Below are positions 24,696-32,902 of a DNA stretch of 64,000 bases, piece after piece. The first letter of the stretch is position 1; every line of letters starts with the position of its first letter. Origin of the DNA: Marispirochaeta aestuarii (GTDB lineage Bacteria; Spirochaetota; Spirochaetia; JC444; Marispirochaetaceae); contig NZ_MWQY01000005.1 of assembly GCF_002087085.1 (NCBI RefSeq), positions 62,001 through 126,000 of the forward strand, read 5' to 3'. A model generated the notes under the pieces. That model saw only the letters and a list, made by a program, of their open reading frames with translations, did no database searches and was not told where the DNA came from. Both the position numbers and the translations under genes were made by a program.

Positions 24696-25997
24696 TTATA
24701 TCTGCCGTTTATCTATTACACGGGTTGCTTTGCCGATGCTTCTCTCCAGGGATTTTGGTTCCACCAGTCTGATAATCGCACCGATTCCCAGACTTGAGCG
24801 GATCTCTTCGGAAATCTTGCTGCGGATTCTCTCGAGTCCCTTTGTTTCGTCGCTGAAGAAGCTCTCTTCCACTTCAACACGGATCTCTACCTCATCAAGA
24901 TGAGTACTCCCGCGGTCGACGACGATCTGATAATGGGGCTGGGTTTCTTCAATCCGGATGAGTACTTCCTCAATCTGGGAGGGGAATATATTGACCCCAC
25001 GGATTATCAGCATGTCGTCGGTCCGTCCCAGAAGGCGGTGCATCTTTATTGTTGTTCTGCCGCAGGAACAGGTCTCCCGGTACAGATAGGTGATATCCCG
25101 GGTGCGGTAGCGCAGTATGGGGGTACCTTCCTTGGTAAGGGTTGTAAAAACCAGCTCTCCCTTTTCTCCCGGGGGAAGGACCTCTCCGGTTTCAGGATTT
25201 ATTATCTCGGGATAGAAAAAATCTTCATTGATGTGGAGCCCGTCCTGGACTTCGCATTCCGCTGCAACCCCCGGGCCGATAATCTCGGTAAGCCCGTAGA
25301 TATCATGGGCTGTAAGGCTGAGCTTGTTTTCGATCTCCCGCCGCATGTTGTCGCTCCATGGTTCCGCCCCGAAGCAGCCGGCCTTCAGGGGCAGGGACCT
25401 GAAGTCTATGCCTTCCTCTGCCGCGGTCTCTGCAAGAAAAAGCGAATAGGAGGGGGTACAGGTCAGAAGGGTGGTGCCGAAGTCCCGCATGATCATGAGC
25501 TGACGCTTGGTATTGCCGGCGGATATGGGAATAACGTTTGCTCCCAGCATCCTGGCCCCATAGTGGACGCCCAGTCCTCCGGTGAAAAGGCCGTAGCCGT
25601 AGGCGTTCTGTATAACGTCCCCGGGGCCTGCTCCGGCCATGGCGAGGGTTCTGGCCATGGCGTGGGACCAGGTTTCTATGTCCCGCCGGGTATAGGCTCC
25701 GACTACCGGGGTTCCCGTTGTTCCCGAAGAGGTATGAACCTCGACTATTTCCGATTCGTCCACCGCAAGCAGGCCGTAGGGATAGGTTTCCCTGAGCTCC
25801 TGCTTGGTGGTAAAGGGTATTTTGCTAATATCCTCGAGACTGTTGATGTCCGAAGGCCGAATCCCCGCCTCGTCAAACTTTCGCCGGTAAAAGGGCACCC
25901 GGATATAGAGCCGGGTAACCAGTTCCTGCAGTCGCTGGAGCTGCAGTGCCCGAAGCGATTCCGGATCGCGGTATTCAGCGGATCTGTCCCAAACCAT
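24696..25997 (-). CDS. phenylacetate-CoA ligase (PaaK family), copy 1
   Basis: The 433-residue AMP-forming ligase activates an arylacetate with ATP and CoA to arylacetyl-CoA. The adenylation motif SSGTTGTP is at 90-97. [14 protein letters not shown], the later [12 protein letters not shown] and the C-terminal [20 protein letters not shown] are typical of PaaK. It is the fourth gene of the iorA-iorB-paaK-paaK-ACT operon and follows the second ligase by 15 bases. Whether it works in arylacetate assimilation or in catabolism cannot be told from the sequence. Confidence 0.92.
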   Translation of the reverse strand: MVWDRSAEYRDPESLRALQLQRLQELVTRLYIRVPFYRRKFDEAGIRPSDINSLEDISKIPFTTKQELRETYPYGLLAVDESEIVEVHTSSGTTGTPVVGAYTRRDIETWSHAMARTLAMAGAGPGDVIQNAYGYGLFTGGLGVHYGARMLGANVIPISAGNTKRQLMIMRDFGTTLLTCTPSYSLFLAETAAEEGIDFRSLPLKAGCFGAEPWSDNMRREIENKLSLTAHDIYGLTEIIGPGVAAECEVQDGLHINEDFFYPEIINPETGEVLPPGEKGELVFTTLTKEGTPILRYRTRDITYLYRETCSCGRTTIKMHRLLGRTDDMLIIRGVNIFPSQIEEVLIRIEETQPHYQIVVDRGSTHLDEVEIRVEVEESFFSDETKGLERIRSKISEEIRSSLGIGAIIRLVEPKSLERSIGKATRVIDKRQI

Positions 25998-26012
25998 TTT
26001 TCCTCCTCTTTG

Positions 26013-27305
26013 TTACATTCTGGGGCGTTGGTCCAGTACCCGTACTGCCTTGCCCTCGGCAACAGGCAGGAAACCGGGTTCATGAAGCTCCACCGTGGGA
26101 TTGATACTGATGGAGACCTTCAGGTTTTCTGCAATTCTGGAACTCAGGGCCTTCAGGTCTCTGGTGTCGTCGGTAAAAATGTTTTTTCCGACCTCGGTTT
26201 TTACAATCAGTTTGTCCAGAGCGCCCATCTTCTGAACAACAATCTGGTAGTTTGTGCCTATCTCGGGCATGGCCATGATTACCTCCTCGATCTGGGAGGG
26301 AAAAACATTCACGCCGTTGATGATCAGCATATCGTCGGTGCGCCCGGTAAAACGCTGAATCCTGCGATGGGTCCGTCCGCAGGGACACTTATCCGGATAT
26401 ACTGCGGTGATGTCCCGGGTGCGGTAGCGGAGGAGGGGGGTGGCCTGACGGCACAGGGTCGTAAGCACCAGTTCGCCGTATTCTCCGTCCTCGACCTGAT
26501 CGAGGCTCTCGCGGTCGATGATCTCCATGATGTAGTTGTCTTCCCACACGTGCATCCCCTGCTTGAAAACACATTCGAAGGCGACCCCGGGACCGTTCAT
26601 CTCGCTGAGGCCGTAGGAATTGTACACGTCTATGGAAAAGAGCTCTTCGATCTTCCGGCGGATATCCTCACTGTGGGGTTCCGCACCCACCAGCGCCTTT
26701 TTCAGGGCCAGATCCTCAAGCCTGATGCCTTCCGCCTCCATCCGTGAGGCAAGATGCAGCATATAACTGGGGGTTGCATGGACGACGGTTGTGCCGAAGT
26801 CCTTCATGAGTTTGAACTGTCGTTTGGTGTTGCCGGAACTGGCGGGAATTACCAGGAGACCTGCAGCCTCCGCGCCGTAATGGAGTCCCAGGCCTCCGGT
26901 AAAGAGGCCGTAGGTCATCATGTTCTGAAAAACATCCCTGCGCTGTGCACCGGTACAGAGAATGGAACGGGCCGAAAGGGCGGTCCAGGCATCGAGGTCA
27001 TGCTGATTATGATAGATGACCGTCGGCGTTCCGGTGGTTCCGGAGGATGCATGCAGACGCACAACATCGTCCAGGGGTATGGAGAGCATCCCGTAGGGAA
27101 AGGCGCTTCTGAGGTCATCCTTGCTCGTGTAAGGTATTTTCTTCAGGTCTTCCAGGGATTCGATGTCTTCGGGCCTGCTTATGCCGATTCCACCGAGACG
27201 CCGGGAGTAAAAAGGAGTCTTGAGGGCATGTCCCACGGTTTCCCGCAGTCGTGCAAGTTGAAGTTTTTCCAACTCCTCCCTGGGAACGGTTTCGACGGCC
27301 GTCAT
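26013..27305 (-). CDS. phenylacetate-CoA ligase (PaaK family), copy 2
   Basis: A second PaaK of 430 residues, with SSGTTGTP at 87-94, the block YNSYGLSEMNGPG and the C-terminal [20 protein letters not shown]. It is clearly paralogous to copy 1 but differs along most of its length, so the two probably prefer different acids (for example phenylacetate, indoleacetate or hydroxyphenylacetate). Its start overlaps the stop of iorB (ATGA), showing translational coupling with the oxidoreductase that makes or uses the same acyl-CoA. Confidence 0.92.
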   Translation of the reverse strand: MTAVETVPREELEKLQLARLRETVGHALKTPFYSRRLGGIGISRPEDIESLEDLKKIPYTSKDDLRSAFPYGMLSIPLDDVVRLHASSGTTGTPTVIYHNQHDLDAWTALSARSILCTGAQRRDVFQNMMTYGLFTGGLGLHYGAEAAGLLVIPASSGNTKRQFKLMKDFGTTVVHATPSYMLHLASRMEAEGIRLEDLALKKALVGAEPHSEDIRRKIEELFSIDVYNSYGLSEMNGPGVAFECVFKQGMHVWEDNYIMEIIDRESLDQVEDGEYGELVLTTLCRQATPLLRYRTRDITAVYPDKCPCGRTHRRIQRFTGRTDDMLIINGVNVFPSQIEEVIMAMPEIGTNYQIVVQKMGALDKLIVKTEVGKNIFTDDTRDLKALSSRIAENLKVSISINPTVELHEPGFLPVAEGKAVRVLDQRPRM

Positions 27306-27886
27306 GATCCGGCTCCGCAGGCCTCCGCCAGGCTGAGTTCAAAGGCCCTGCGGTTCGCCTCCTGCACCTTTTCTCCCTTGGATCGGAAGCGTTCGTCGAT
27401 GGCGGCAATGAAGTTCTCCCTGCTTATGGGTATTGATTCGGAAGCAGCTCCGATCATGACGATGTTAACCGCCTTGAGGCTTCCGGACTCCCGGGCAATG
27501 CTGCGGGCATCGACAATCCGTGCCCCGGGCTGGGAAAGTATTTCTTCCCGGATTTTATCCATACCGGGATAGACCGGAATATTCTCCACCCCCTCAGCGG
27601 CGCTGATGAGACTCCCCGAAGGGGAGAGGTAACTGATGTGCCGCAGGGCCTCCAGGGGTTCCATGCTCAGGAGCAGATCTCCTCCCGCAAGAGGGATAAG
27701 GTCCGAATCTATGGGTCCGTCGGACAGGCGCAGGTGCGAAACCACCGCTCCTCCGCGCTGGGACATCCCGTGAATTTCCGACTGGCGGACCGTCAGCCCC
27801 TGCTTCAGGGCGGCGGAAGCTATGATGGCGGCGACGCTCAGGGTTCCCTGTCCGCCGACGCCTGCAAGAATTATGTCGTATTTCAT
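27302..27886 (-). CDS. iorB: indolepyruvate oxidoreductase subunit beta
   Basis: The 194-residue gamma-type 2-oxoacid oxidoreductase subunit pairs with IorA. GVGGQGTLSVAAIIASAAL and EIHGMSQRGGAVVSHLR are the CoA/acceptor-domain motifs. The complex interconverts aryl-pyruvate plus CoA with arylacetyl-CoA plus CO2, passing electrons to ferredoxin. The start overlaps the iorA stop by one base. Confidence 0.93.
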   Translation of the reverse strand: MKYDIILAGVGGQGTLSVAAIIASAALKQGLTVRQSEIHGMSQRGGAVVSHLRLSDGPIDSDLIPLAGGDLLLSMEPLEALRHISYLSPSGSLISAAEGVENIPVYPGMDKIREEILSQPGARIVDARSIARESGSLKAVNIVMIGAASESIPISRENFIAAIDERFRSKGEKVQEANRRAFELSLAEACGAGS

Positions 27887-29508
27887 TACGCCTGTCCCTC
27901 CTGGGCAGCCTTCTTTTTATCCCGCTTTGCAGTTTCGATGCATTCCCGGATGGATACAATCACCGAAAGTCCGGGGTGATCGATCTCTTCTGCAATTATG
28001 CGTCGGTTCTCTTCGGCGTTCTTCTTCAATGGGGTTATGCTGCGAATGTGTGCAGGATCGATCTCCAGTCCCTCTATCATGCGGTGTACCCGCGAGGTGG
28101 GAAGAATCGTCTCCTGGCCCCCGGTCATTCCGACGGTTCCGTTGTCAAGAATAACGACCGTCATGGGGGTATCCGCCGCTGCGGCGTCGACAAGGGAGGT
28201 TATCCCAGAATGTAAAAAGGTACTGTCTCCGATGGTAGCTACTACCCGTTGTACTCCGGCTTCAGCGGCTCCCTTGGCCATACCTATGGAGGCTCCCATA
28301 CAGACAATGGTTTCAATGGCCCGATAGGGCGGCAGGGCCCCCAGGGCATAACAGCCGATATCGGAGGTAACAACCGCATGGGAATCATCCCCGATTGCCT
28401 CGTTTATAGCCTGGTAGGTATCGATATGGGGGCAGCCCTGGCATAACTGGGGAGGCCGTCCGGGAAGCTCCATTCCGGGCTCGGAACGAAGCTGACGAGC
28501 CTCGAGGCCCAGGGCCCTGCGAACCGCATCAGGGGTAAGCTCTCCCGTCCGGGGAAGGGTTCCGTCGAGTTTACCGCTGATTGTTATATCCTGCTCCAGA
28601 ATCCCCTTGAGCTTCTCTTCTATGAGGGGGTAACCCTCTTCGATTACGATTATCCGTTCACAAGCGGCGGCAAGGGTCCTGATTTTATTCCGGGGAAGGG
28701 GGTAAGCACTTATATGCAGCCTGGGAATCTCAGAACTCAGTTCGGGGAGGTTTTCATCGTAGTAATTTCTCCCCAGACCGCTGGTTATGATTCCCAGGGG
28801 ATATTTTTTCCCTCCCCGGGCATTTTCCAGCGGATTTCTGGCGGAATCCCCGGCCCAGGCGAGCATCTCCTTCTCTTTTTCCAGCAGATCCAGGTAGTTC
28901 TGCCTGGCTGTGGCGGGAAGCAGCATCCAGCCCCGTTTTTCCTCCGGTTTGCTCAAGGAGTTTTCATCCCGTTTTGCCCCCACCTTGACAATCGCCCGGG
29001 AATGGGCGAGACGGGTAACGAGGCGCAGCATGACGGGAATGTGAAACTTCTCGGAAAGCTCGAAAGCCTCAAGGGTCATTTCGTAGGTTTCCTGCTGGTT
29101 TCTCGGCTCGAGGCATATAATCTTGGCGAATTCTGCAAAAAACCGGGAGTCCTGCTCATTCTGGGAACTGTGCATCCCGGGATCATCGGCAACGGCAAGT
29201 ACGAGACCTCCCCGTATATTCAGCAGTCCTGAATTTACAAAAGGGTCTGCGGCCACATTCAGGCCCACATGTTTCATGGTTACCAGTACACGTTTTCCCA
29301 CGAAGGAGACCCCCAGGGCGTCCTCATAGGCGGTCTTTTCGTTGGAACACCAGGCAGCATGGGGTGCTCCGTGACGTGTTTTGTAATCAATAAGGAATTC
29401 TAAAATTTCGGTGGATGGTGTGCCCGGATACCCGTAGGCGGCGCTGATGCCGGCATGAACGGCACCTAAAGCAACCGCCTCGTCCCCTAAAAGGACGATG
29501 TCGCTCAT
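27886..29508 (-). CDS. iorA: indolepyruvate oxidoreductase subunit alpha lacking the C-terminal ferredoxin domain
   Basis: The 540-residue thiamine diphosphate subunit oxidises aryl-pyruvates to arylacetyl-CoA, or the reverse. The N-terminal GYPGTPSTEI and CSNEKTAYEDALGVSF belong to the pyrimidine domain; the C-terminal GDSTFLHSGIT and LDNGTVGMTGGQ hold the cofactor. The C-terminus stops at SIRECIETAKRDKKKAA, where longer IorA proteins continue into a two-cluster [4Fe-4S] ferredoxin domain, so that module is missing. Similar short forms are known in other anaerobes, so electron transfer probably uses a separate ferredoxin. I chose the ATG at 29508 with AAGGAG six bases before it. It is the first gene of the operon. 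Confidence 0.93.
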   Translation of the reverse strand: MSDIVLLGDEAVALGAVHAGISAAYGYPGTPSTEILEFLIDYKTRHGAPHAAWCSNEKTAYEDALGVSFVGKRVLVTMKHVGLNVAADPFVNSGLLNIRGGLVLAVADDPGMHSSQNEQDSRFFAEFAKIICLEPRNQQETYEMTLEAFELSEKFHIPVMLRLVTRLAHSRAIVKVGAKRDENSLSKPEEKRGWMLLPATARQNYLDLLEKEKEMLAWAGDSARNPLENARGGKKYPLGIITSGLGRNYYDENLPELSSEIPRLHISAYPLPRNKIRTLAAACERIIVIEEGYPLIEEKLKGILEQDITISGKLDGTLPRTGELTPDAVRRALGLEARQLRSEPGMELPGRPPQLCQGCPHIDTYQAINEAIGDDSHAVVTSDIGCYALGALPPYRAIETIVCMGASIGMAKGAAEAGVQRVVATIGDSTFLHSGITSLVDAAAADTPMTVVILDNGTVGMTGGQETILPTSRVHRMIEGLEIDPAHIRSITPLKKNAEENRRIIAEEIDHPGLSVIVSIRECIETAKRDKKKAAQEGQA

Positions 29509-29555
29509 GGTTGACTCCTTCAAGTAAATCCTGTCTGGATAGCTGATCGCCGACC

Positions 29556-29585
29556 ATTGTATGACACATCCTTCCGGGGGGTCAA
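29556..29585 (-). promoter_or_regulatory. promoter of the iorA operon
   Basis: On the minus strand TTGACC (29585-29580) and TACAAT (29561-29556) are 18 bases apart and lie about 50 bases before the iorA ATG. The aminotransferase upstream therefore need not share this promoter. Confidence 0.65.
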
Positions 29586-29621
29586 GAATAGATTTTAACC
29601 ATGACTGAAGTTACATTACTT

Positions 29622-30803
29622 TTACTTAAACTGGCGAAGCACCTTTTTGAACCCCTCCGCCGAACCTTCTATCGTGGCATCATCGACGCAGAAGGCGATG
29701 CGGAAGAAACCTTCCCGTCCGAAACCGCGGCCCGGTACGGTAAGAATGCGTTCCTGCTGCAGTGCCTGGACAAGCCTTAGATCATCGCCTCCCGGTGCCT
29801 TGGGAAAGAGGTAAAAGGTCCCGGCGGGTCTGGTGAACTCGTAACCCGCATCTGCGAGAACATCGCAGATCATGTCGCGTTTTCGTCGGTATACCTCTAT
29901 GTCGGCACTGACCCCCTGGAGTTCTCCCACGATACGCTGCATAAAGGCCGGGGCATTGACGTAGCCCAGTATCCTGTTGCAGAGGATTGCCGCATTTACC
30001 AGGTTTTTCATATCCTCGGCTTCAGGATGTATAGCAAGCCAGCCGATACGTTCCCCGGGTATCGAAAGGTCCTTGGAGTAGGATGTCGCTATCAGGCTGT
30101 GGGGATAGGCCTTGAAAACGCTGCCGGGTTCGACCTCCCCGTAGACAATCTTGCGGTAGGGTTCATCGGATATAAGATAGATGGTCCTGTTTATCTCCCG
30201 GCTCCTGGCGGTAAGCATTTCGCCCAGGCGGTCCAGATACTCCTGGGTATAGACCGTACCGGTGGGGTTATTGGGAAAATTTATGATAAGTGCCGCAGTT
30301 CGGGGACCGATCTCTTCGGCCAGACGTTCGATGTTGGGTAGAAAATCGGGACCCGTGGGGACGGTATTGAGGATTCCCCCATGGTTGTCGCAGTAAAACT
30401 GGTACTCCATAAAGTAGGGGCTGGGGCAGAGAATGTAATCCCCATGGTTTATAAGGGATTTGAGGGCGACATTCAGGGCTCCGCCGGCTCCCACGGTCAT
30501 GATCACGTTACCTGCATCCAGGGGAATTCCGTATTCACCGCTTATATAAGCCGCAACCTTCTCCCGTACAGCAGGGTATCCCGCATTGGGCATATAGGAG
30601 TGGAGTCCTGAGGAGGTTTCCGCTGCCTGACGAGACAGGGCTTCCTGAAATTCCCGTGGCGGCTCAAGATTGGGATTGCCGAGACTGAAATCAAAGACAT
30701 TGTCATTACCATGTTCTGCTTTCAATTTTGCCCCGGCTTCGAACATGCGTCGAATCCAGGATGATTTCTCCATTGTGGACAGGATCTTGCGGGAAATCGC
30801 CAT
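29622..30803 (-). CDS. PLP-dependent aminotransferase, class I/II
   Basis: The 393-residue fold type I aminotransferase has the PLP lysine (K244) in SYSKDLSIPGERIGW, with the NFPNNPTGTV and ISDEPYRKIVY cofactor contacts before it. Class I/II members convert amino acids to 2-oxoacids and back. It lies directly upstream of iorA on the same strand (with its own promoter region between), and would supply or use aryl-pyruvates made by IorAB. An aromatic or aspartate-type specificity is inferred from context only. AAGGAG lies before the ATG. Confidence 0.9.
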   Translation of the reverse strand: MAISRKILSTMEKSSWIRRMFEAGAKLKAEHGNDNVFDFSLGNPNLEPPREFQEALSRQAAETSSGLHSYMPNAGYPAVREKVAAYISGEYGIPLDAGNVIMTVGAGGALNVALKSLINHGDYILCPSPYFMEYQFYCDNHGGILNTVPTGPDFLPNIERLAEEIGPRTAALIINFPNNPTGTVYTQEYLDRLGEMLTARSREINRTIYLISDEPYRKIVYGEVEPGSVFKAYPHSLIATSYSKDLSIPGERIGWLAIHPEAEDMKNLVNAAILCNRILGYVNAPAFMQRIVGELQGVSADIEVYRRKRDMICDVLADAGYEFTRPAGTFYLFPKAPGGDDLRLVQALQQERILTVPGRGFGREGFFRIAFCVDDATIEGSAEGFKKVLRQFK

Positions 30804-30921
30804 ATATACTCCTTCTTATCTCCGCTAAAAATACCCGGATAACAGTCATTGAATCAAGCGGGGAAGATGCCAGTTTCTGGAGAAAAAAGAGAAATATTCA
30901 TTATTTTGTTAATAAATAATC

Positions 30922-30950
30922 TTGCCCTCCCTGTACAGGCTGGGTAATTT
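30922..30950 (+). promoter_or_regulatory. bcp promoter with a palindrome in the spacer
   Basis: TTGCCC (30922-30927) and TAATTT (30945-30950) are 17 bases apart. The spacer carries a perfect 10-bp palindrome CCTGTACAGG at 30930-30939, a possible operator for a redox or stress regulator. Confidence 0.5.
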
Positions 30951-30984
30951 TAAATCGAAATAAAAACTGCTGCAAGGAGAGGTT

Positions 30985-31437
30985 ATGGTCGAAGAAGGCA
31001 CGATAATGGAGGATTTCAGCCTGCAGGACAGCGAAGGCAAGGATGTATCCCTCTCTGATTTTTCCGGTAAAAAAGTTGTGGTTTATTTTTATCCGAAGGA
31101 CAACACCCCGGGCTGCACCAGGGAGGCCTGCAGTTTCCGGGACAACTACGACGCCATCCTTGACAGGGGGGCGGTGGTTCTGGGGATCAGCACAGATTCG
31201 GTAAAGTCCCATGGAAACTTTAAAAAGAAGTACGATCTTCCTTTCATTCTTCTCAGCGATCCTGATAAAACGGTTCTGAAGCGTTTCGGCGCCTGGGGAG
31301 AGAAAAAGATGTACGGAAAGAGCTACGAGGGTATACTCCGGTCGACCTTCATTCTCGATGAGAACCGGAAAGTCCTGAAGGTCTTTCCGAAGGTCAGTCC
31401 TGCAGATCACGGCACCGAGATTCTCGAGTACCTGTAG
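30985..31437 (+). CDS. bcp: thiol peroxidase, BCP/PrxQ family
   Basis: The 150-residue peroxiredoxin reduces hydrogen peroxide and organic hydroperoxides with thioredoxin. The peroxidatic Cys 44 is in DNTPGCTREAC, and the resolving Cys 49 lies four residues later, the two-cysteine alpha-helix form. The closing FTLID-type segment here is STFILDENRKVLKVF. GGAG lies before the ATG. It is transcribed alone, convergent with a UMF1 permease gene. Confidence 0.95.
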   Translation: MVEEGTIMEDFSLQDSEGKDVSLSDFSGKKVVVYFYPKDNTPGCTREACSFRDNYDAILDRGAVVLGISTDSVKSHGNFKKKYDLPFILLSDPDKTVLKRFGAWGEKKMYGKSYEGILRSTFILDENRKVLKVFPKVSPADHGTEILEYL

Positions 31438-31440
31438 CTC

Positions 31441-32760
31441 CTATTCCAGGTACTCCTCGGCCATGCGTTCTCCCTCCTGCTGGTCGACCCGGGCAAAGAG
31501 GATGCCCCCGGCCAGAAAGAGAAGAATGATGGAAAGAATCCCCAGACGGTTGCTCCCGGTAAGGATGGTAACGCTTCCCATCATGAAGGGGCCCAGGACG
31601 GCGGCAAATTTTCCAAGCATGTTAAAGAAACCGTAGAACTCTCCGGCCCTTTTTTCCGGAATAATGCGGGAGTAGAAGCTTCTGCTCAGGGCCTGAATAC
31701 CGCCCTGAAAAAGTCCCACCAGAGCGGCCAGCATGAAGAAGTGGGCCTCCGTCTTCATGAAATATCCGAGCACCGCGATCATGCAGTAGGCAAAGATGGC
31801 TGTTATTATGGCCCGTTTTATTCCCACCTTGCGGGCAAAAAGATTGTAGAGCAGGGCCCCGGGAAAGGCGATAAACTGGACCATAAGGAGGGCGGTTATC
31901 AATGCCCCGCCGCTGAAGCCCAGGGAGCTCCCGTAATCCACGGACATGCGGATTATTGTGTCCACTCCGTCTATATAGAACCAGTAGGCCAGCAGGAACA
32001 GTCCCACCACCTTCAGGTGGCGTATGTGGTTGATAGTCTCCCTGATCTGCCTCCAGCCTCTGACCACAGCGGATGAAAAACCCTCCCGTTTTCCGGTACG
32101 AGGCTCGGGAACAAATAGAAAAAGCGGAAGGGAAAAGAGTGCCCACCAGAGGGCAACGGAGAGAAAGGCGAGGCGTATGGCGGTGTTCCCATCGGGAATA
32201 CCGAAGAGCTCGGGTCTCTGGAACATGATTACATTTACGAGAAAAAGCAGCCCGCCTCCGATGTAACCCAGGGCAAATCCCAGGGAGGATACGTAATCCA
32301 CCTTTTTGCGGGATGCCACGCTTACAAGGAGAGCATCGTAAAAAATATTACCCCCGGAAAATCCTACGGTACCCAGAATATAAAGAACAGCGGCAAGCTG
32401 CCAGTTGCCCTGCCTGACAAACCAGAGGGCTCCGGTGGACAGAATACCGAGATACGCAAAAGCAAAGAGCATACGTTTTTTCAGGGAACCTTTGTCAGCT
32501 ATGGCTCCGAGGATCGGAGCCGAGAGGGCCACAATAATGGATGCGATTGACACCGATGAGCCGAGATAAAAGGTGCTGGCCTGGGGATTCGCGGGGTCCG
32601 ACCAGTAAGCCTTGAAAAAGAGAGGAAAGAATCCTCCCATAACCGTGGTTGCAAAGGCGCTGTTTCCCCAATCATAGAGGGACCAGCTTATAATGCCTTT
32701 ACGGCTGTCCTGCCCGGCGGGCATACCGGAATTTTTCAATGTCGTCTCCTTCTCTGTCAT
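31441..32760 (-). CDS. UMF1-family MFS permease
   Basis: The 439-residue protein has about 12 hydrophobic segments. WSLYDWGNSAFATTVMGGFF is the signature of the UMF1 group of MFS transporters (related to yeast Atg22), whose bacterial substrate is not well established. FFKAYWSD and the central GFSGGNIFYDALLVSVASRKK support the assignment. The start is uncertain: TATAAT overlaps the ATG at 32760, and an in-frame ATG at about 32724 is the alternative. It converges on bcp with four bases between the stops. Confidence 0.8.
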   Translation of the reverse strand: MTEKETTLKNSGMPAGQDSRKGIISWSLYDWGNSAFATTVMGGFFPLFFKAYWSDPANPQASTFYLGSSVSIASIIVALSAPILGAIADKGSLKKRMLFAFAYLGILSTGALWFVRQGNWQLAAVLYILGTVGFSGGNIFYDALLVSVASRKKVDYVSSLGFALGYIGGGLLFLVNVIMFQRPELFGIPDGNTAIRLAFLSVALWWALFSLPLFLFVPEPRTGKREGFSSAVVRGWRQIRETINHIRHLKVVGLFLLAYWFYIDGVDTIIRMSVDYGSSLGFSGGALITALLMVQFIAFPGALLYNLFARKVGIKRAIITAIFAYCMIAVLGYFMKTEAHFFMLAALVGLFQGGIQALSRSFYSRIIPEKRAGEFYGFFNMLGKFAAVLGPFMMGSVTILTGSNRLGILSIILLFLAGGILFARVDQQEGERMAEEYLE

Positions 32761-32853
32761 TATTATAACAGAGAGGGCTAAATACAGGGAGATAAATAAA
32801 ATAAAGGGCGCCTCTGAAAATTTGAGGATGCCCGACAGTATTTTCCCCCTCCC

Positions 32854-32881
32854 TTGATTGAAAAAGAATCGCCTCTATGGT
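32854..32881 (+). promoter_or_regulatory. promoter of the glycerol-1-phosphate dehydrogenase gene
   Basis: TTGATT (32854-32859) and TATGGT (32876-32881) are 16 bases apart, ending about 20 bases before the ATG. Confidence 0.5.
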
Positions 32882-32902
32882 AATCAGAAAGGTGGAGGGT
32901 CT

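Noticed and set aside
24900-26747. 615-codon open frame on the plus strand opposite the two ligase genes
   Set aside because: Both ligase genes on the minus strand carry full catalytic motifs; the antisense frame is a codon-bias shadow with no recognisable motifs.
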